Translations under genes and position numbers: made by a program | Assembly: GCF_007859855.1 (NCBI RefSeq) | Contig: NZ_SJPK01000009.1 | Span: 1 to 64,000 of the forward strand | Reading direction: 5' to 3' | Length of the DNA stretch: 64,000 bases | Origin: Allorhodopirellula solitaria | GTDB lineage: Bacteria > Planctomycetota > Planctomycetia > Pirellulales > Pirellulaceae | The notes under the pieces: model-generated | Database searches by the model: none | What the model was told of the DNA's origin: nothing | The model's input: only the letters and a program-made list of their open reading frames with translations | In this document: one piece after another, positions 35,535 through 45,667 of the stretch | Layout: each line of letters opens with the position of its first letter | How positions within the stretch are numbered: position 1 is the stretch's first letter

Positions 35535-36176
35535 TTAATGAATCAACAGAATCGCAACCAACCAGGGTGCGATCAATCCGAGACCGACCAGCGGCCAGGT
35601 GAGGCTCCGGCGGCGAGCATGCTCGATCAGCAACAAGAGTCCTGTCAGGCAAAACACGAGCGTGGCGATCGCAAACAGGTCCAATACCCATTTCCACGCC
35701 GGCCCGGTATTGCGACCTTTGTGCAGATCGTTGAAATAGGAAATCCAACCTCGCTGAGTCTGCTCAAACTCGACAAATCCTGTCTCTCGATCGATTGCCA
35801 GCCAGGCATCACTGCCCGGCCCAGGCATGGAAAGATAGACTTCGTACTCCGACCATTCGGCTTGACGCTGGCCGATCGGTTTCTGAAAACGTTCGCCCAG
35901 CCAATCGGCTAGCTCCACAGGCAGGGCGGCTTTGTCCTCATGCTGCTCGATTTGGAGAAGCTCCTGCAGATCCGGTGGCAACTCAGCCGACTGAGTTTGA
36001 ACATCGGGCTTGGCTGAAATCTGAGACGCATGGTTGAGCGTAATTCCCGTTATCGCGAACAGCATCATTCCCACCAGGCTGATCGCGGAACTGATCCAGT
36101 GCCATGTGATGATCGTTCGCAAGCGATACTTGCGTTGAGCAACTTCAGCGGGATCGTTAGCTGGCGCGGATGGCAT
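35535..36176 (-). CDS. PepSY-associated membrane protein
   Basis: 213 residues. It has a basic cytosolic N-terminus ([20 protein letters not shown]) leading into a first membrane helix ([15 protein letters not shown]), a periplasmic PepSY-like domain with W-L-A-I-D-R-E-T-G and a following F-N-D-L-H-K-G-R, and two C-terminal helices ([39 protein letters not shown]). His in TWHW, NHA and DLHKG are candidate haem or metal ligands, as in PepSY-TM iron-uptake proteins. It is the first gene of the leftward iron-type group. No ferric reductase module is fused to it. Confidence 0.88.
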   Translation of the reverse strand: MPSAPANDPAEVAQRKYRLRTIITWHWISSAISLVGMMLFAITGITLNHASQISAKPDVQTQSAELPPDLQELLQIEQHEDKAALPVELADWLGERFQKPIGQRQAEWSEYEVYLSMPGPGSDAWLAIDRETGFVEFEQTQRGWISYFNDLHKGRNTGPAWKWVLDLFAIATLVFCLTGLLLLIEHARRRSLTWPLVGLGLIAPWLVAILLIH

Positions 36177-36206
36177 GATGCTATTGGCGTGAGGAACGAA
36201 CCAGGA

Positions 36207-37289
36207 TTATTCCGACGAAACCGTTTTGACTTCACTGCCGTGTCGGGTCCAGCTCGCGTGCCAGACATCACGGTCGATGGAGTCGGTGACGTTGCGAACG
36301 CTGCCGTCGGCCAGGGCGACCTTGGCAATTCCGGTATGGTAGCTACGTGCCGCAGTGATCTTCGAAGATCCGTAAACCAGGTCCGGAACCGGGCTATTGG
36401 GTGTCAGGCGGCCGTTGATAACCGGGCCATTGGGAACGCTGCCACGCAGCCAGTAGTGATTGCGATCGCCACTCCAGCCGCTGATGTAGCTCTGGACTCC
36501 ACTGAGTCCACCGGAATCAGCGGCTTCGGCGAGCGTGACGTCGATCCCAGTATTGGCTGAGGCCCGGTATCCACGCACATCCATCGCAGGCGTGGGAGAT
36601 GCTGTGTCAATTCCCGACCCGACGATCGTTTCGGCGAAAACGATCGTGTTACTAGTCCCATCTAGGATGTCCCGGAATTTGACTTTCGCATCAATCCAAC
36701 ACAGCCCATCGGACTTGACAGCTGGATGGAAAACGCCATCCAGTCCACTGCCTTGATTCATCGCGTAGCTCGAACCGGCGATCTGGATCGAGGCTCCCGA
36801 AGGCATCGTCAGAGAGTGTAGTTCTGTATTGACGTCGCTGGGGCATAGATAGGTCGCCACGCGTGTCCCCGCCGCCTGGTGCAATTCCGCGGGAAGATCA
36901 GCCAACGCCGGATGCCCCATGTAGATATCAAAATCGATGAGTTCCTGTAGCTGCGCCTGCTCCAGGTAAGGCAACAGTTTTGCCAGTGGTGAGTAATCAC
37001 TCGGGTAGCCGCCCGTCCACGAGTAGCCATTGTTTGGAAAGGCGCCGTTATAGGTGGAGGCGTAGTTGTGCAGTCCCAGTCCAACCTGTTTAAGATTGTT
37101 GCCACATTGCATGGAACGCGCCGCTTCACGGGCTGCTTGGACAGCCGGAAGGAGCAAGCCCACGAGGACACCAATGATCGCGATCACGACCAACAGTTCG
37201 ACGAGCGTGAAGGCGTTTCGCGACCGCCGTCGGGCCGGGCGCCCGCTGCGAGGGGCCAGTTGGATTGGGGTGGTTTTCAGAAAGGACAT
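36207..37289 (-). CDS. DUF1559 protein with prepilin-like N-terminus
   Basis: 360 residues. A basic leader (SGRPARRRSRN) precedes [20 protein letters not shown], a textbook type III/IV pilin methylation segment with Glu at position +5, cut by a prepilin peptidase. The rest is a planctomycete DUF1559 domain with [28 protein letters not shown] and the C-terminal H-x9-DG box (HTGIAKVALADG). It is predicted to be membrane-anchored by the N-terminal helix. Pseudopilin-like assembly is an inference. It lies 30 bp upstream of PepSY on the same strand, so it could be read with the iron-type group, although DUF1559 genes are numerous and usually independent. Confidence 0.92.
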   Translation of the reverse strand: MSFLKTTPIQLAPRSGRPARRRSRNAFTLVELLVVIAIIGVLVGLLLPAVQAAREAARSMQCGNNLKQVGLGLHNYASTYNGAFPNNGYSWTGGYPSDYSPLAKLLPYLEQAQLQELIDFDIYMGHPALADLPAELHQAAGTRVATYLCPSDVNTELHSLTMPSGASIQIAGSSYAMNQGSGLDGVFHPAVKSDGLCWIDAKVKFRDILDGTSNTIVFAETIVGSGIDTASPTPAMDVRGYRASANTGIDVTLAEAADSGGLSGVQSYISGWSGDRNHYWLRGSVPNGPVINGRLTPNSPVPDLVYGSSKITAARSYHTGIAKVALADGSVRNVTDSIDRDVWHASWTRHGSEVKTVSSE

Positions 37290-37617
37290 GACGAAGTCTC
37301 AGGCTAGAGGCACACGTGCTGAACAATGCAATTGAGGATTCATCGAGAGCGGCCGAGGGCCGCCAGGATCTCAAGGGATTACCGGCGTGGCTGGCTAGCA
37401 GACCATCGAATGTCTGTGGCTGGCGAGAGCAGGGACCGAGAACGCTACTGCGAGTCAGTTGCAATAGTATGTCTGGACAGGAGTTCAACAGGTAGGGGGT
37501 AGGGAAGAAAATACGGGGTGGATCGACCCCGCGGCGAAAAAGGGGATTTTTTAGCATGGCTCCGATCGTTGGCGACCGATGCGTGCATGCTCAATCAAAC
37601 CGATGCCAGGGGCGAAA
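37290..37617. other. Intergenic region upstream of DUF1559
   Basis: 328 bp between the end of the leftward ABC ATPase gene and the start of the leftward DUF1559 gene. It should hold the DUF1559 promoter on the minus strand. Short A/T runs occur near 37540-37555. I see no convincing promoter boxes, terminator hairpin or small gene. Confidence 0.4.
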
Positions 37618-38403
37618 TCACGGGAGCGTCTCGGCGAGGACACTCTCCTCCGCGCCGACGACCTGTTGGTAGTAGGCTGCGAGGGACTGTGGGTCGGCAT
37701 GCTCCGACGTAGCGAACTGATCGATGATCTGGCCGTCCTTCAAAATGACCACACGGTCGGCCCATGCAGCCACGCTCGGTTCGTGAGTCACCATGACGAT
37801 CGTGCGACATTGTTGATCACACAACTTCCGTAGTAATTCACAGATCGCCTGCCCGGTCACTGAGTCCAGACTGCCGGTCGGTTCGTCGGCAAAAACGATT
37901 GCCGGATGGGTGATTAACGATCGAGCGATCGCTACTCGCTGTTGCTCGCCTCCGCTGAGCGAATCAGGCCGATGCGACAATCGGTCTGCAATCCCCAATT
38001 GCTCGGCGAGCTCCTGCAGTACTCCATCGTCCGATGGAGTGATGCCTGCCGCGTAGAGCGGGAACAGAATATTGTCGGTAGCGTCGAGTGACGGGATCAA
38101 GTTGAAGGCTTGGAAAATTAAACCGATTCGGCGACGGCGAAAATGAGTGAGCTTGCGATCGGAGAGTCCCGCGAGATCTTGCCCGTCGATGGTGATGCTG
38201 CCGGAACTCGGCCGCGTCAGTCCGCTCATCAAGTGCAACAGCGTGCTCTTGCCGGAGCCGCTCGCGCCCATCACTGCCACAAACTCACCCGAGTCGACGG
38301 TCAAGCCCACGTTTTGAAGCGCACTCACCGTTCGATTACCTTGCCGATAATTCTTCGACACGTCGTGGACGACGGAGAGAGGCGATGCAGCGGTATCGTT
38401 CAT
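37618..38403 (-). CDS. ABC transporter ATP-binding protein, MacB/LolD type (second copy)
   Basis: 261 residues from the ATG at 38403; longer frames upstream have an implausible leader. Walker A GASGSGKST, Q-loop FQAFNLIP, signature LSGGEQQRVAIARSL, Walker B IVFADEPTGSLD and H-loop VTHEP are all present. It is close in wording to the other ATPase at 41494-42252, including a shared ending with W-A-D-R-V-V-x-L-K-D-G, so the two look like paralogues. It lies 284 bp after the permease stop on the same strand. That gap holds the string GGAGCGACGTAGCTGGCGCT near 38580 but no clear gene. It may serve either permease. Cytosolic. Confidence 0.93.
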   Translation of the reverse strand: MNDTAASPLSVVHDVSKNYRQGNRTVSALQNVGLTVDSGEFVAVMGASGSGKSTLLHLMSGLTRPSSGSITIDGQDLAGLSDRKLTHFRRRRIGLIFQAFNLIPSLDATDNILFPLYAAGITPSDDGVLQELAEQLGIADRLSHRPDSLSGGEQQRVAIARSLITHPAIVFADEPTGSLDSVTGQAICELLRKLCDQQCRTIVMVTHEPSVAAWADRVVILKDGQIIDQFATSEHADPQSLAAYYQQVVGAEESVLAETLP

Positions 38404-38686
38404 GAAGATCGGCAGCCAGTAGGATTCGAGGTTGTGCGTCGGGGAGACCCTTGCTCTCTTTGCATGGGGCGTGCCAGCTTCAACCGGCCCGCCTTTCTCA
38501 AAGAGCCAGTGGTGCCGCACGGGTAGCGAAACCCAACGCAATGTCGGTTTTCATGCCCATACCGAGCATTTACGTTTCGGAGCGACGTAGCTGGCGCTGG
38601 CGTTTTCCGGGTAGGTCGATGGCGAAATTGCCACCGCCGGCGGACAAATATCCGCCCGGTGGGCTGACGCCTGTGTACCGATGCGT

Positions 38687-41497
38687 TCACCCCGTTTCAC
38701 TGCCCGTCTGCAGTAGTTCCATGGGCCGAGCCCTGCCGATCGATACTGCGGGCCAAGCGGCGCTCAAAATCCCTAGAAGTAACACCAGCGTGATTGCACC
38801 GAGAATCGGCAACCATGGAATCATCAGCGGCGGATGCAGGCCACCAAAAAAACTAATGTGTTGGGCCATGACGCAACCGAACCAGCCGCTGAGGATTCCG
38901 AACCCGAGACTCAGTACGATGGCGACGAACGCAATCAGAATTCCTTCCACCAAGATTGCTCTGGTCAGCTCAGAGCGAGTGATGCCGATGGCGCGCATCA
39001 CACCGAACTCCCACCGGCGGGCCCGAACGGAGGCCAACATGACATTCAATACGCCCAGGCAGGCGATCAACAAAGCCGTCAGCGGCACGCAGCTGGTCAC
39101 CCAGATCCAACGCCGCGCCGCCCCATCCAAATGGTCACGAATCTGCTGGACAGGCACGACATTGACGTCTCCGGCCGCTTCGCCGTCGGGACTCGCCTCC
39201 ACTGACCGAAGCGATGCCACGAGAGTCTGAGCGGATTGTTCGAGTTGCGTCCAATCGACAGCATCGTCGTGATCGCAGGAAAACCAAATATGCGAGGCGG
39301 AGTTCAGATCAAAATCCTCGGCGACCGATTCATAGTCAGCAAACACCAAGGCGGCAGCACGATGCGTACGCGTCCGCAATCCAGTCAGCTTTGTCTGCCA
39401 GTGCCACCCCGGCAACTCCACTCCGCCGACGATCTCATACACGCATCGTTGGCCAGCATTCCGCGGTGGATCCAAGGTGATCGTATCGCCTATTTCGAGC
39501 CCCGCCTCGACGAGGAAGTGATTCGGCACCACGCAGGCGTGCCCCTGTTTCATTCGCTCCACGGCCGCCACTGGATCGCCGGCAGTCCACTCCAATTTGA
39601 GTAACGGTGTCTCGCCACCAAAGGCTCCTAGCGGATCCAGACCGACGATGACCACGTTGTCCTGGCGAACAACTGACGCTCGCGCTGCGCTGTCGGTGGG
39701 ATCGCCAGCCAACCGCGGTTGCTCGACCACGAGCGGTAGGCATCGAGAGGCATCCACGTCGGGGAGCGCTGCAAACTCAGCGACTCGGTCGGGCGGCAGT
39801 CCAGGCTCCATCATCACGATTGCGTCGGGGACCCAATCACCGGGAATGAAGGCCTGAAGCATGGTGAAGCCCCAGACCTGGATGCCGATGAATAGGCTCA
39901 GGCCGAACGCCAGCGATAACGACGCCCCCACAGCCCGCCATACGTTGCTGGTTATTTGGCTAGAGACGAGCTTGGGATCAATCCGGAACACCCGCGAAAA
40001 AATGGGGCTGAGCCAGCGATCGATGAGAATCACCGTTGGCGGTGTGATCAAGATGAACCCCAACGCGGCACAAGCGAACCCGATTCCCATCGCCCAGGCG
40101 ATGCTGGTCTGATGAAGCGGAATGACGAGTGCGAGCAGTGGGGTGACCGAGATCAAGATCACCGCCAGGGTGACCAGTGGCCAGTGGATAGATGCCTCCA
40201 TCACCGATTCTTGGCGGGGGGCCATCGCATCGACCGGCTTCACACGGATGGCGCGATAGGCGGGAACGATTGCCGCCAGCAATGCGCCACCGATGCCAGC
40301 GATCCCAGCGAGCAGCAAACTGTTCGCACCAAAACCCACACCATGGTGGAGCAATCCAGCGAACACGGATTCGACGATCTGGAGGAGCATCCAGCCGATC
40401 GCGATGCCGGCAACCAGGCCGAGGGTCCCCAAGACGAACGCTTCGATCAGGATCAGCCAGCCGATTTGGCGACGGGTGAAAACGACGGCGCGAAGAATCG
40501 CATACTGCCGTGTGCGTTCGGACACGCCCATGCTCAGCGTGCAGTAGATGACCAGCATGGCGACGAGCATCGCCACACCGGTCGCTGCATAGGTCTGCAA
40601 CTTCACGTTCTCTGCGGCCGACGCTTGGTCCAATGCCTCCTCGATCTCAAACGCTTCTTGGAACTGCAAAGGCGTGGCATAGCCACTCAGACGAGGTGCC
40701 CAGCCGAAGCGAAACGAGGTGATATCCGCGTCAGGATTCACCGCCACTCCGAGCAAGCTGATTTGTGACGAGCGGCCGGCAATGCGTTCGGCGACAGGCG
40801 TGGCAATAAAGGCTTCTCCTGTGCTCGGAGTGAGCATCGGGATGCCCACTGCTTCCGCTCCCATCAGGGCGGGGGCACTGACAATCCCGACCACTCGCAA
40901 GTCGAGTTGCGATTCTCCGTTGAGCCCCGGGCGTGGCAGCTCAACGGTGATGAAGTCGTCGATGTCGAGCCCACGCTGCGCCGCCACGTCCTGGCGCAAA
41001 ACCACCTGCGGTGCAGTGGATGCGGACATATCGATCCACGTGCCTGCGATAATGTCAAAGGGCGAAACATCGGAATCGAGCGCCAGGAACATCATGCTGG
41101 GCAGGCGGGCGAGCGGCCCTGTGCCCGGACCGCGCGTGGGACTGCCGCTGCTTGCGGTCGGATTGAAAGTTCCGTCTCCGGCGCTCGCTGCGTCTGTGCG
41201 GACACCAAAGCGATTCGCCCACATCGGTTCCACCGCCCGCACCGCTGGGTCGCGCCGCAGCTGCGGCAGAACCTCGGGCGCGACGAAGTCGGTATCGGCG
41301 GCGCTGATCGGAGCGATTGCTAACTCATAGCGTCCGAGGGCAAGATCTGCGTAGTCGTCGTAGGTTTGGTGCAAGGCCTCATAGCCGCTACTGACCCAGA
41401 TCACCATGCACACTGCAGCGGCGGTCGCGACCGTCGTCAGGGCCACTCGCGAAATCCGCTCCCGCAAAAATGAAATCGCGAGCGATAGAACTTTCAA
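38687..41497 (-). CDS. FtsX-type ABC permease (two FtsX domains), leftward copy
   Basis: 936 residues. One N-terminal helix (ALTTVATAAAVCMVIWVSSG) precedes a periplasmic MacB-like domain (about 40-285). Helices near 305-415 form the first FtsX domain (TLSMGVSERTRQYAILRAVV). Two or three helices near 440-545 follow, then a second periplasmic domain (about 560-790) and a last FtsX domain with EFGVMRAIGITRSELTRAIL and three helices. This duplicated plan is typical of large lipoprotein- or peptide-handling ABC systems. The start overlaps the ATPase stop (ATGA). It is homologous to the divergent permease at 42578-45517. Substrate unknown. Confidence 0.9.
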   Translation of the reverse strand: MKVLSLAISFLRERISRVALTTVATAAAVCMVIWVSSGYEALHQTYDDYADLALGRYELAIAPISAADTDFVAPEVLPQLRRDPAVRAVEPMWANRFGVRTDAASAGDGTFNPTASSGSPTRGPGTGPLARLPSMMFLALDSDVSPFDIIAGTWIDMSASTAPQVVLRQDVAAQRGLDIDDFITVELPRPGLNGESQLDLRVVGIVSAPALMGAEAVGIPMLTPSTGEAFIATPVAERIAGRSSQISLLGVAVNPDADITSFRFGWAPRLSGYATPLQFQEAFEIEEALDQASAAENVKLQTYAATGVAMLVAMLVIYCTLSMGVSERTRQYAILRAVVFTRRQIGWLILIEAFVLGTLGLVAGIAIGWMLLQIVESVFAGLLHHGVGFGANSLLLAGIAGIGGALLAAIVPAYRAIRVKPVDAMAPRQESVMEASIHWPLVTLAVILISVTPLLALVIPLHQTSIAWAMGIGFACAALGFILITPPTVILIDRWLSPIFSRVFRIDPKLVSSQITSNVWRAVGASLSLAFGLSLFIGIQVWGFTMLQAFIPGDWVPDAIVMMEPGLPPDRVAEFAALPDVDASRCLPLVVEQPRLAGDPTDSAARASVVRQDNVVIVGLDPLGAFGGETPLLKLEWTAGDPVAAVERMKQGHACVVPNHFLVEAGLEIGDTITLDPPRNAGQRCVYEIVGGVELPGWHWQTKLTGLRTRTHRAAALVFADYESVAEDFDLNSASHIWFSCDHDDAVDWTQLEQSAQTLVASLRSVEASPDGEAAGDVNVVPVQQIRDHLDGAARRWIWVTSCVPLTALLIACLGVLNVMLASVRARRWEFGVMRAIGITRSELTRAILVEGILIAFVAIVLSLGFGILSGWFGCVMAQHISFFGGLHPPLMIPWLPILGAITLVLLLGILSAAWPAVSIGRARPMELLQTGSETG

Positions 41498-42252
41498 CGT
41501 TCACACCCCGCATCGAGGGACTGGTGGTATCGGTTGCCCAGCGATTGAGGATCTCGTCGACCATCAGTGGCAAACTCAGCCAGGTTCTCGCCATCCTTGA
41601 GCACCACGACTCGATCAGCCCACATCGCGACGTGGGGTTCGTGGGTGACCATCACGATCGAACGTCCTTGCTCATCGACCATCGCCCGCAACAACTGGCA
41701 AAGATGCGTTCCACTGACGGAATCGAGACTGCCCGTCGGCTCATCGGCGAGCAAGATCGCAGGATTGCAGATCAAGGCTCGCGCGATCGCCACGCGTTGT
41801 TGTTCGCCACCCGAGAGTGCGGCAGGTTTGTGTTGCCGTCGATCGGTCATTCCCAGCCGATCGAGCATGGCATCGACCTCCCGATCGAGCCCGGCACTGG
41901 CAGTAGCGGGCAACCGAATATTGTCCTCGGCCGAGAGCGTCGGGATCAAATTGTACGCCTGGAACACGATTCCGAGTTGGCGTCGCCGGAACCGCGTGAG
42001 CGCCGCGTCACCGAACTGGGCAAGGTCTTGGCCGGCGATCACAACACGCCCCTCGTCGACATCGATCAGGCCTGCGATCGCGTGCAGTAGCGTGCTCTTG
42101 CCCGACCCCGAGGCGCCCATGATGGCGACGAACTCGCCCGCTTCCACGGACAGACTCACGTTTTTCAAAGCGCGAACGCTCGCCCGTCCCTGGCGATAGG
42201 ACTTGCCGATCTGATCGACGTCGAGTGGAAGAGAGGAGTCAGGTGTGGTCAC
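41494..42252 (-). CDS. ABC transporter ATP-binding protein, MacB/LolD type (first copy)
   Basis: 252 residues with Walker A GASGSGKST, Q-loop FQAYNLIP, signature LSGGEQQRVAIARALICNPA, Walker B ILLADEPTGSLDS and H-loop VTHEP. The stop codon overlaps the permease start, so the pair should form one complex. The start faces the divergent permease gene across 325 bp. The protein has the short length usual for LolD-like ATPases and no extra domain. It is likely to power both permeases, together with or in alternation with the second ATPase at 37618-38403. Confidence 0.93.
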   Translation of the reverse strand: MTTPDSSLPLDVDQIGKSYRQGRASVRALKNVSLSVEAGEFVAIMGASGSGKSTLLHAIAGLIDVDEGRVVIAGQDLAQFGDAALTRFRRRQLGIVFQAYNLIPTLSAEDNIRLPATASAGLDREVDAMLDRLGMTDRRQHKPAALSGGEQQRVAIARALICNPAILLADEPTGSLDSVSGTHLCQLLRAMVDEQGRSIVMVTHEPHVAMWADRVVVLKDGENLAEFATDGRRDPQSLGNRYHQSLDAGCER

Positions 42253-42577
42253 GGGCTGGCCGGCTTCTGAGAGTAACGAAAGGGACAGATTCTAGGTGAA
42301 AGAGGGCGGCGGCAAATCCGCCACGAGAGGCGGAAATTGCGACTCGCTGCTGTCACCTATTCACCCCGATCGGTAGATTTCCGGTGGGTTAGCGGCCTCT
42401 CGTATCCATGGCGCGTCGATTGCATGCGGCACGCCGTGATCCGCCCACCCCTCCGGTTTGGAGGTCGCGCAGTTTTTATGCTGCGTGAGCAGGTCGGCTC
42501 ACCAGAGTTGTGCGGAATCATTTCCCCCGATGTGCTTCCTGGCAATCACTTTCATCATCATCGAGAAACCCGACCCT
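42253..42577. promoter_or_regulatory. Divergent intergenic region between the two FtsX-type ABC units
   Basis: 325 bp separate the outward-facing ATPase and permease genes, so it must contain both promoters if these are the first genes. I could not identify convincing -35/-10 pairs or operators. A frame through 42458-42577 in line with the permease gives no credible signal or domain and is treated as leader. Confidence 0.45.
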
Positions 42578-45517
42578 ATGGCCAACCTTCGATTCCTTGC
42601 CAAGTTGGTATTGTCACAGCTGCGGTTGCATCCGGGACGCGCGGTTATCACGACCCTCGGTGTGGTGGCATCGACGTGTGCGGTTGTGTGGGTCGTCAGC
42701 GGCTACGACGCGTTGGTGTCGCAGTTCGACGAGAACGCTGGCAAGTATCTCGGTCGCTATGATGCGTTGATTCTCTCTCGGGGCGGCCCTCCGGGATCCC
42801 CCACACCCCCGATCGACGAATCACTGATCGCGAGCTTGCGGCTCGACGCGGGAGTACTCGAAGTCAATCCGATCAGCAATTCGCGAGTTTCCGTCAACCG
42901 TGTGCAGCCCGACTCGGAGCCGCGCGAACCTGCATCATCACTGGGGTTGCTCGTGGGCAATCGCCCGCCCGTCAACGGGGCCCCGCCGATCGACCCCACC
43001 CTGGTCAGCACTCCCGCCAGTGACCCACCCTATGAAATCGTTAGCGGTGAGTGGTTGGGAACGGATCCTGAGTCGCTGTTCGTGGTGGTGGGCGCCGACG
43101 TGGCCGAGGAGATGGGGGTCGCCGTCGGTGACGAACTGCTCGTCACGGCTCTAGCCAACCAGGTTCGCTTGCAAGTCGTTGGATTGGTTGAGCAAGCTCC
43201 CGAAACACCATCGCTGAGCGAGGGCCGTGGCGGCGGCGGCGGTGGCCAGCCGGACGCTGCGAAACGAGCTGGCCGTGATCCCGACCGAGCCTCCAAAGAA
43301 CGCCCCCCGGTAAAGCCGGCTGCGGAGGCGGGCGGAACTCAGCTGGGGCTCCCAAGCGGGTTCGTCCAAGGCGTCGCGACCAACGCGATCTATGTCCGCC
43401 CCTCGATTGCCGCGCAGATCAACGGCTACGCGTCCCAGCCCCAGGTGCTGCAGGTTGCCGTTCGCCATACCGTCTCGACCGACCAGTTTCGCCAAGTTTG
43501 GCAGGAGAAATTGGCGTCGAATCGACCGCCTCTCAAGATCGTCGATTTTGCCGCCGTCCGCGGTGGGATGGAGTCGACCCGCTCGGTATCGGGCCAGCAA
43601 TCCCAGGCTTGGGCAGCTACCGGCATGGCATCTCTGGCGGCCATCTTTATTATCTTTTCAACATTGAGCATGGGGGTGAGCGAACGGGCCCGCGAACTGG
43701 CGATGATGCGTGCTGTCGCCCTGACACGAACGCAGATCGCAGGCATTATCGCGATTGAGAGCGTGCTGTTGGCTGCGATTGGATGGTTGGCGGGATTATT
43801 GGCAGGGTGGTTGATGGTGATCGTCGGCAGCAGGGTGCTGCCAGGACTGTTCAGCTCCGGTGCAGTGCTGGGGTGGGGCTGTGTTCTCTTGACGGGGTTG
43901 ACCGTATTGATCGGGGCACTCGGAGCAGCGATCTTGCCGGCTTGGCGGGCGATGCGGATCGAACCACTCGATGCGATGTCCGCGCCGGTAACCACGCCGC
44001 ACGCGGGGAAATGGGTGGTGATGGGTATGGTCGGAATCGTCTTGTCGGCGGCCACGCCGCTGTGTGTGTTCGTGATTCCCATGTCGGACGCGTGGCGAAA
44101 ATGGTGCTATGCCTTCGTCACCTATCCCGTCCTGTTGCTGGGAATGATTTTATTGGCTCCCGCGGTCGTGGTGATCTGCGAACGTGTCTTCGCACCCCTA
44201 TTGAACAGCGTGCTAAAGCTCGACCGACGCATGATGAAAACGCAGTTGTCGAGTAATCTGTGGCGGTCTGTCAGCGCGACGTTGGCACTGTCGGTGGGTC
44301 TCGGCCTGTATGCCTCAACCCAAACGTGGGGCTACTCCATGCTCAAGCCGTTCACCCCCGGCGACTGGTTGCCCGATGCGATTGTTGCGTTCCATCCCGT
44401 TGGACTGGAGAAGGCAGACGAGCCTTTGATTGAGCAAGTCGACGGCGTCGAACCCGAGCAAGTCATGCCACTGGCAATCGAACAGGCCAAATTCGATTGG
44501 GGGGAAAGCGAGCAGCCGAGCCGGCTGAAGTTTGGCGACAACGGCGTGATCTGCGGACTCGATCCGCAAGCGGCCTGGGCAGCGGACGATCCCATGCTGC
44601 CCGTCGAATTTGTCGAGGGAGATCGGGAATCGGCGATCGCTGCTCTTGCGCGAGGCAATGCCTGCGTGGTCTCGCAGGACTTTTCCATGGCGACAGGGCG
44701 TGGCATCGGCGATGAGATCACGATGATCCCACCGTCCGCCGATAGTGAGCGAGTGGGCTACCGAATCGCTGGCATCGTCTCATTGCCGGGTTGGCAGTGG
44801 GTAACCAAGTTCTCGGGGGTGCGACGACACTTCGTACGGACAGGAGCATTGATCTTTGCCAACCGGGAACAGGTTCACAAAGACTTTCATCTCGGACGCA
44901 CCGAATTCTTCTGGTTGAATTTAAAACCGCATGCGGACCTGACTGCTGTGGAAGCTGAATTTCAGTCGATCGCCGAACGGCATGCTGGAGAATCTTTCAC
45001 CGCCACCGGCGTCGGAGAGATCAAGGCCTACCGTCCCTTCGCCCGCATGACGGCGTCGGAGACCGTTCGCAAGGCGATCGAGATGCGGGCCGATGACATG
45101 ATTTGGGGGATGAGTTACCTGCCCCTGGTGACGTTGGTAATCATGTCGCTCGCTGTTGCCAACACGGTCATCGCATCGGTCCGTTCACGGACGTGGGAGT
45201 TCGGTGTGATGCGTTCGGTGGGTGTGACGCGGGGGCAATTGGTGCGATTGGTTGTCGCTGAGACCGTACTGATCGCGATCGCCGCCTGCGTGCTGAGCCT
45301 GCTCTTCGGTCTCACCGCCGGTTGGTGCGGGGTCGGCATGGCACAGTTCGGTGGCTGGTTTGCGGGGCCACCCTCGTTCACGATCCCATGGGCACAGCTC
45401 TCCATAGGGTTTGCCATCACAGTGGGGCTTTGCCTGTTGGCCGGTCTCTGGCCAGCGATCAAGATCGGTCGCGCCGAGCCACTCGAATTGCTGCAGGCAG
45501 GACGCGCGTCACAGTAA
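42578..45517 (+). CDS. FtsX-type ABC permease (two FtsX domains), rightward copy
   Basis: 979 residues from the ATG at 42578, preceded by GAGAAACCCGACCC. The architecture matches the leftward permease: first helix TLGVVASTCAVVWVVSGYDA, a long periplasmic domain (with a Gly/Pro/charged insertion GRGGGGGGQPDAAKRAG near 250-285), the first FtsX helices with STLSMGVSERARELAMMRAV, middle helices, a second periplasmic domain and a final EFGVMRSVGVTRGQLVRLVV with three helices. No ATPase gene follows it. The two ATPases on the opposite strand are the obvious partners. It looks like a divergent duplicate of the neighbouring permease. Confidence 0.9.
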   Translation: MANLRFLAKLVLSQLRLHPGRAVITTLGVVASTCAVVWVVSGYDALVSQFDENAGKYLGRYDALILSRGGPPGSPTPPIDESLIASLRLDAGVLEVNPISNSRVSVNRVQPDSEPREPASSLGLLVGNRPPVNGAPPIDPTLVSTPASDPPYEIVSGEWLGTDPESLFVVVGADVAEEMGVAVGDELLVTALANQVRLQVVGLVEQAPETPSLSEGRGGGGGGQPDAAKRAGRDPDRASKERPPVKPAAEAGGTQLGLPSGFVQGVATNAIYVRPSIAAQINGYASQPQVLQVAVRHTVSTDQFRQVWQEKLASNRPPLKIVDFAAVRGGMESTRSVSGQQSQAWAATGMASLAAIFIIFSTLSMGVSERARELAMMRAVALTRTQIAGIIAIESVLLAAIGWLAGLLAGWLMVIVGSRVLPGLFSSGAVLGWGCVLLTGLTVLIGALGAAILPAWRAMRIEPLDAMSAPVTTPHAGKWVVMGMVGIVLSAATPLCVFVIPMSDAWRKWCYAFVTYPVLLLGMILLAPAVVVICERVFAPLLNSVLKLDRRMMKTQLSSNLWRSVSATLALSVGLGLYASTQTWGYSMLKPFTPGDWLPDAIVAFHPVGLEKADEPLIEQVDGVEPEQVMPLAIEQAKFDWGESEQPSRLKFGDNGVICGLDPQAAWAADDPMLPVEFVEGDRESAIAALARGNACVVSQDFSMATGRGIGDEITMIPPSADSERVGYRIAGIVSLPGWQWVTKFSGVRRHFVRTGALIFANREQVHKDFHLGRTEFFWLNLKPHADLTAVEAEFQSIAERHAGESFTATGVGEIKAYRPFARMTASETVRKAIEMRADDMIWGMSYLPLVTLVIMSLAVANTVIASVRSRTWEFGVMRSVGVTRGQLVRLVVAETVLIAIAACVLSLLFGLTAGWCGVGMAQFGGWFAGPPSFTIPWAQLSIGFAITVGLCLLAGLWPAIKIGRAEPLELLQAGRASQ

Positions 45518-45667
45518 AACCTGGGCAACCCGAACACGGTTGCTCAACCACGGCGACGGATTCGGTAACGAGCGTTCCTCCCAGCCACGGATGCTCTCCC
45601 CGCCGATGCGCCCCGGCCGTTGATGCGCCTAGCCGGGAACAGGATTCACAAAAACGCCATTTTTTTG

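Noticed and set aside
38400-38690. 96-codon frame between the permease and the second ATPase
   Set aside because: Arg-rich, no motif, overlaps the permease end; probably non-coding spacer.
39956-40768. Rightward 270-codon frame opposite the leftward permease
   Set aside because: Antisense of a clear permease; Asp/Arg/Gln/His-rich shadow translation.
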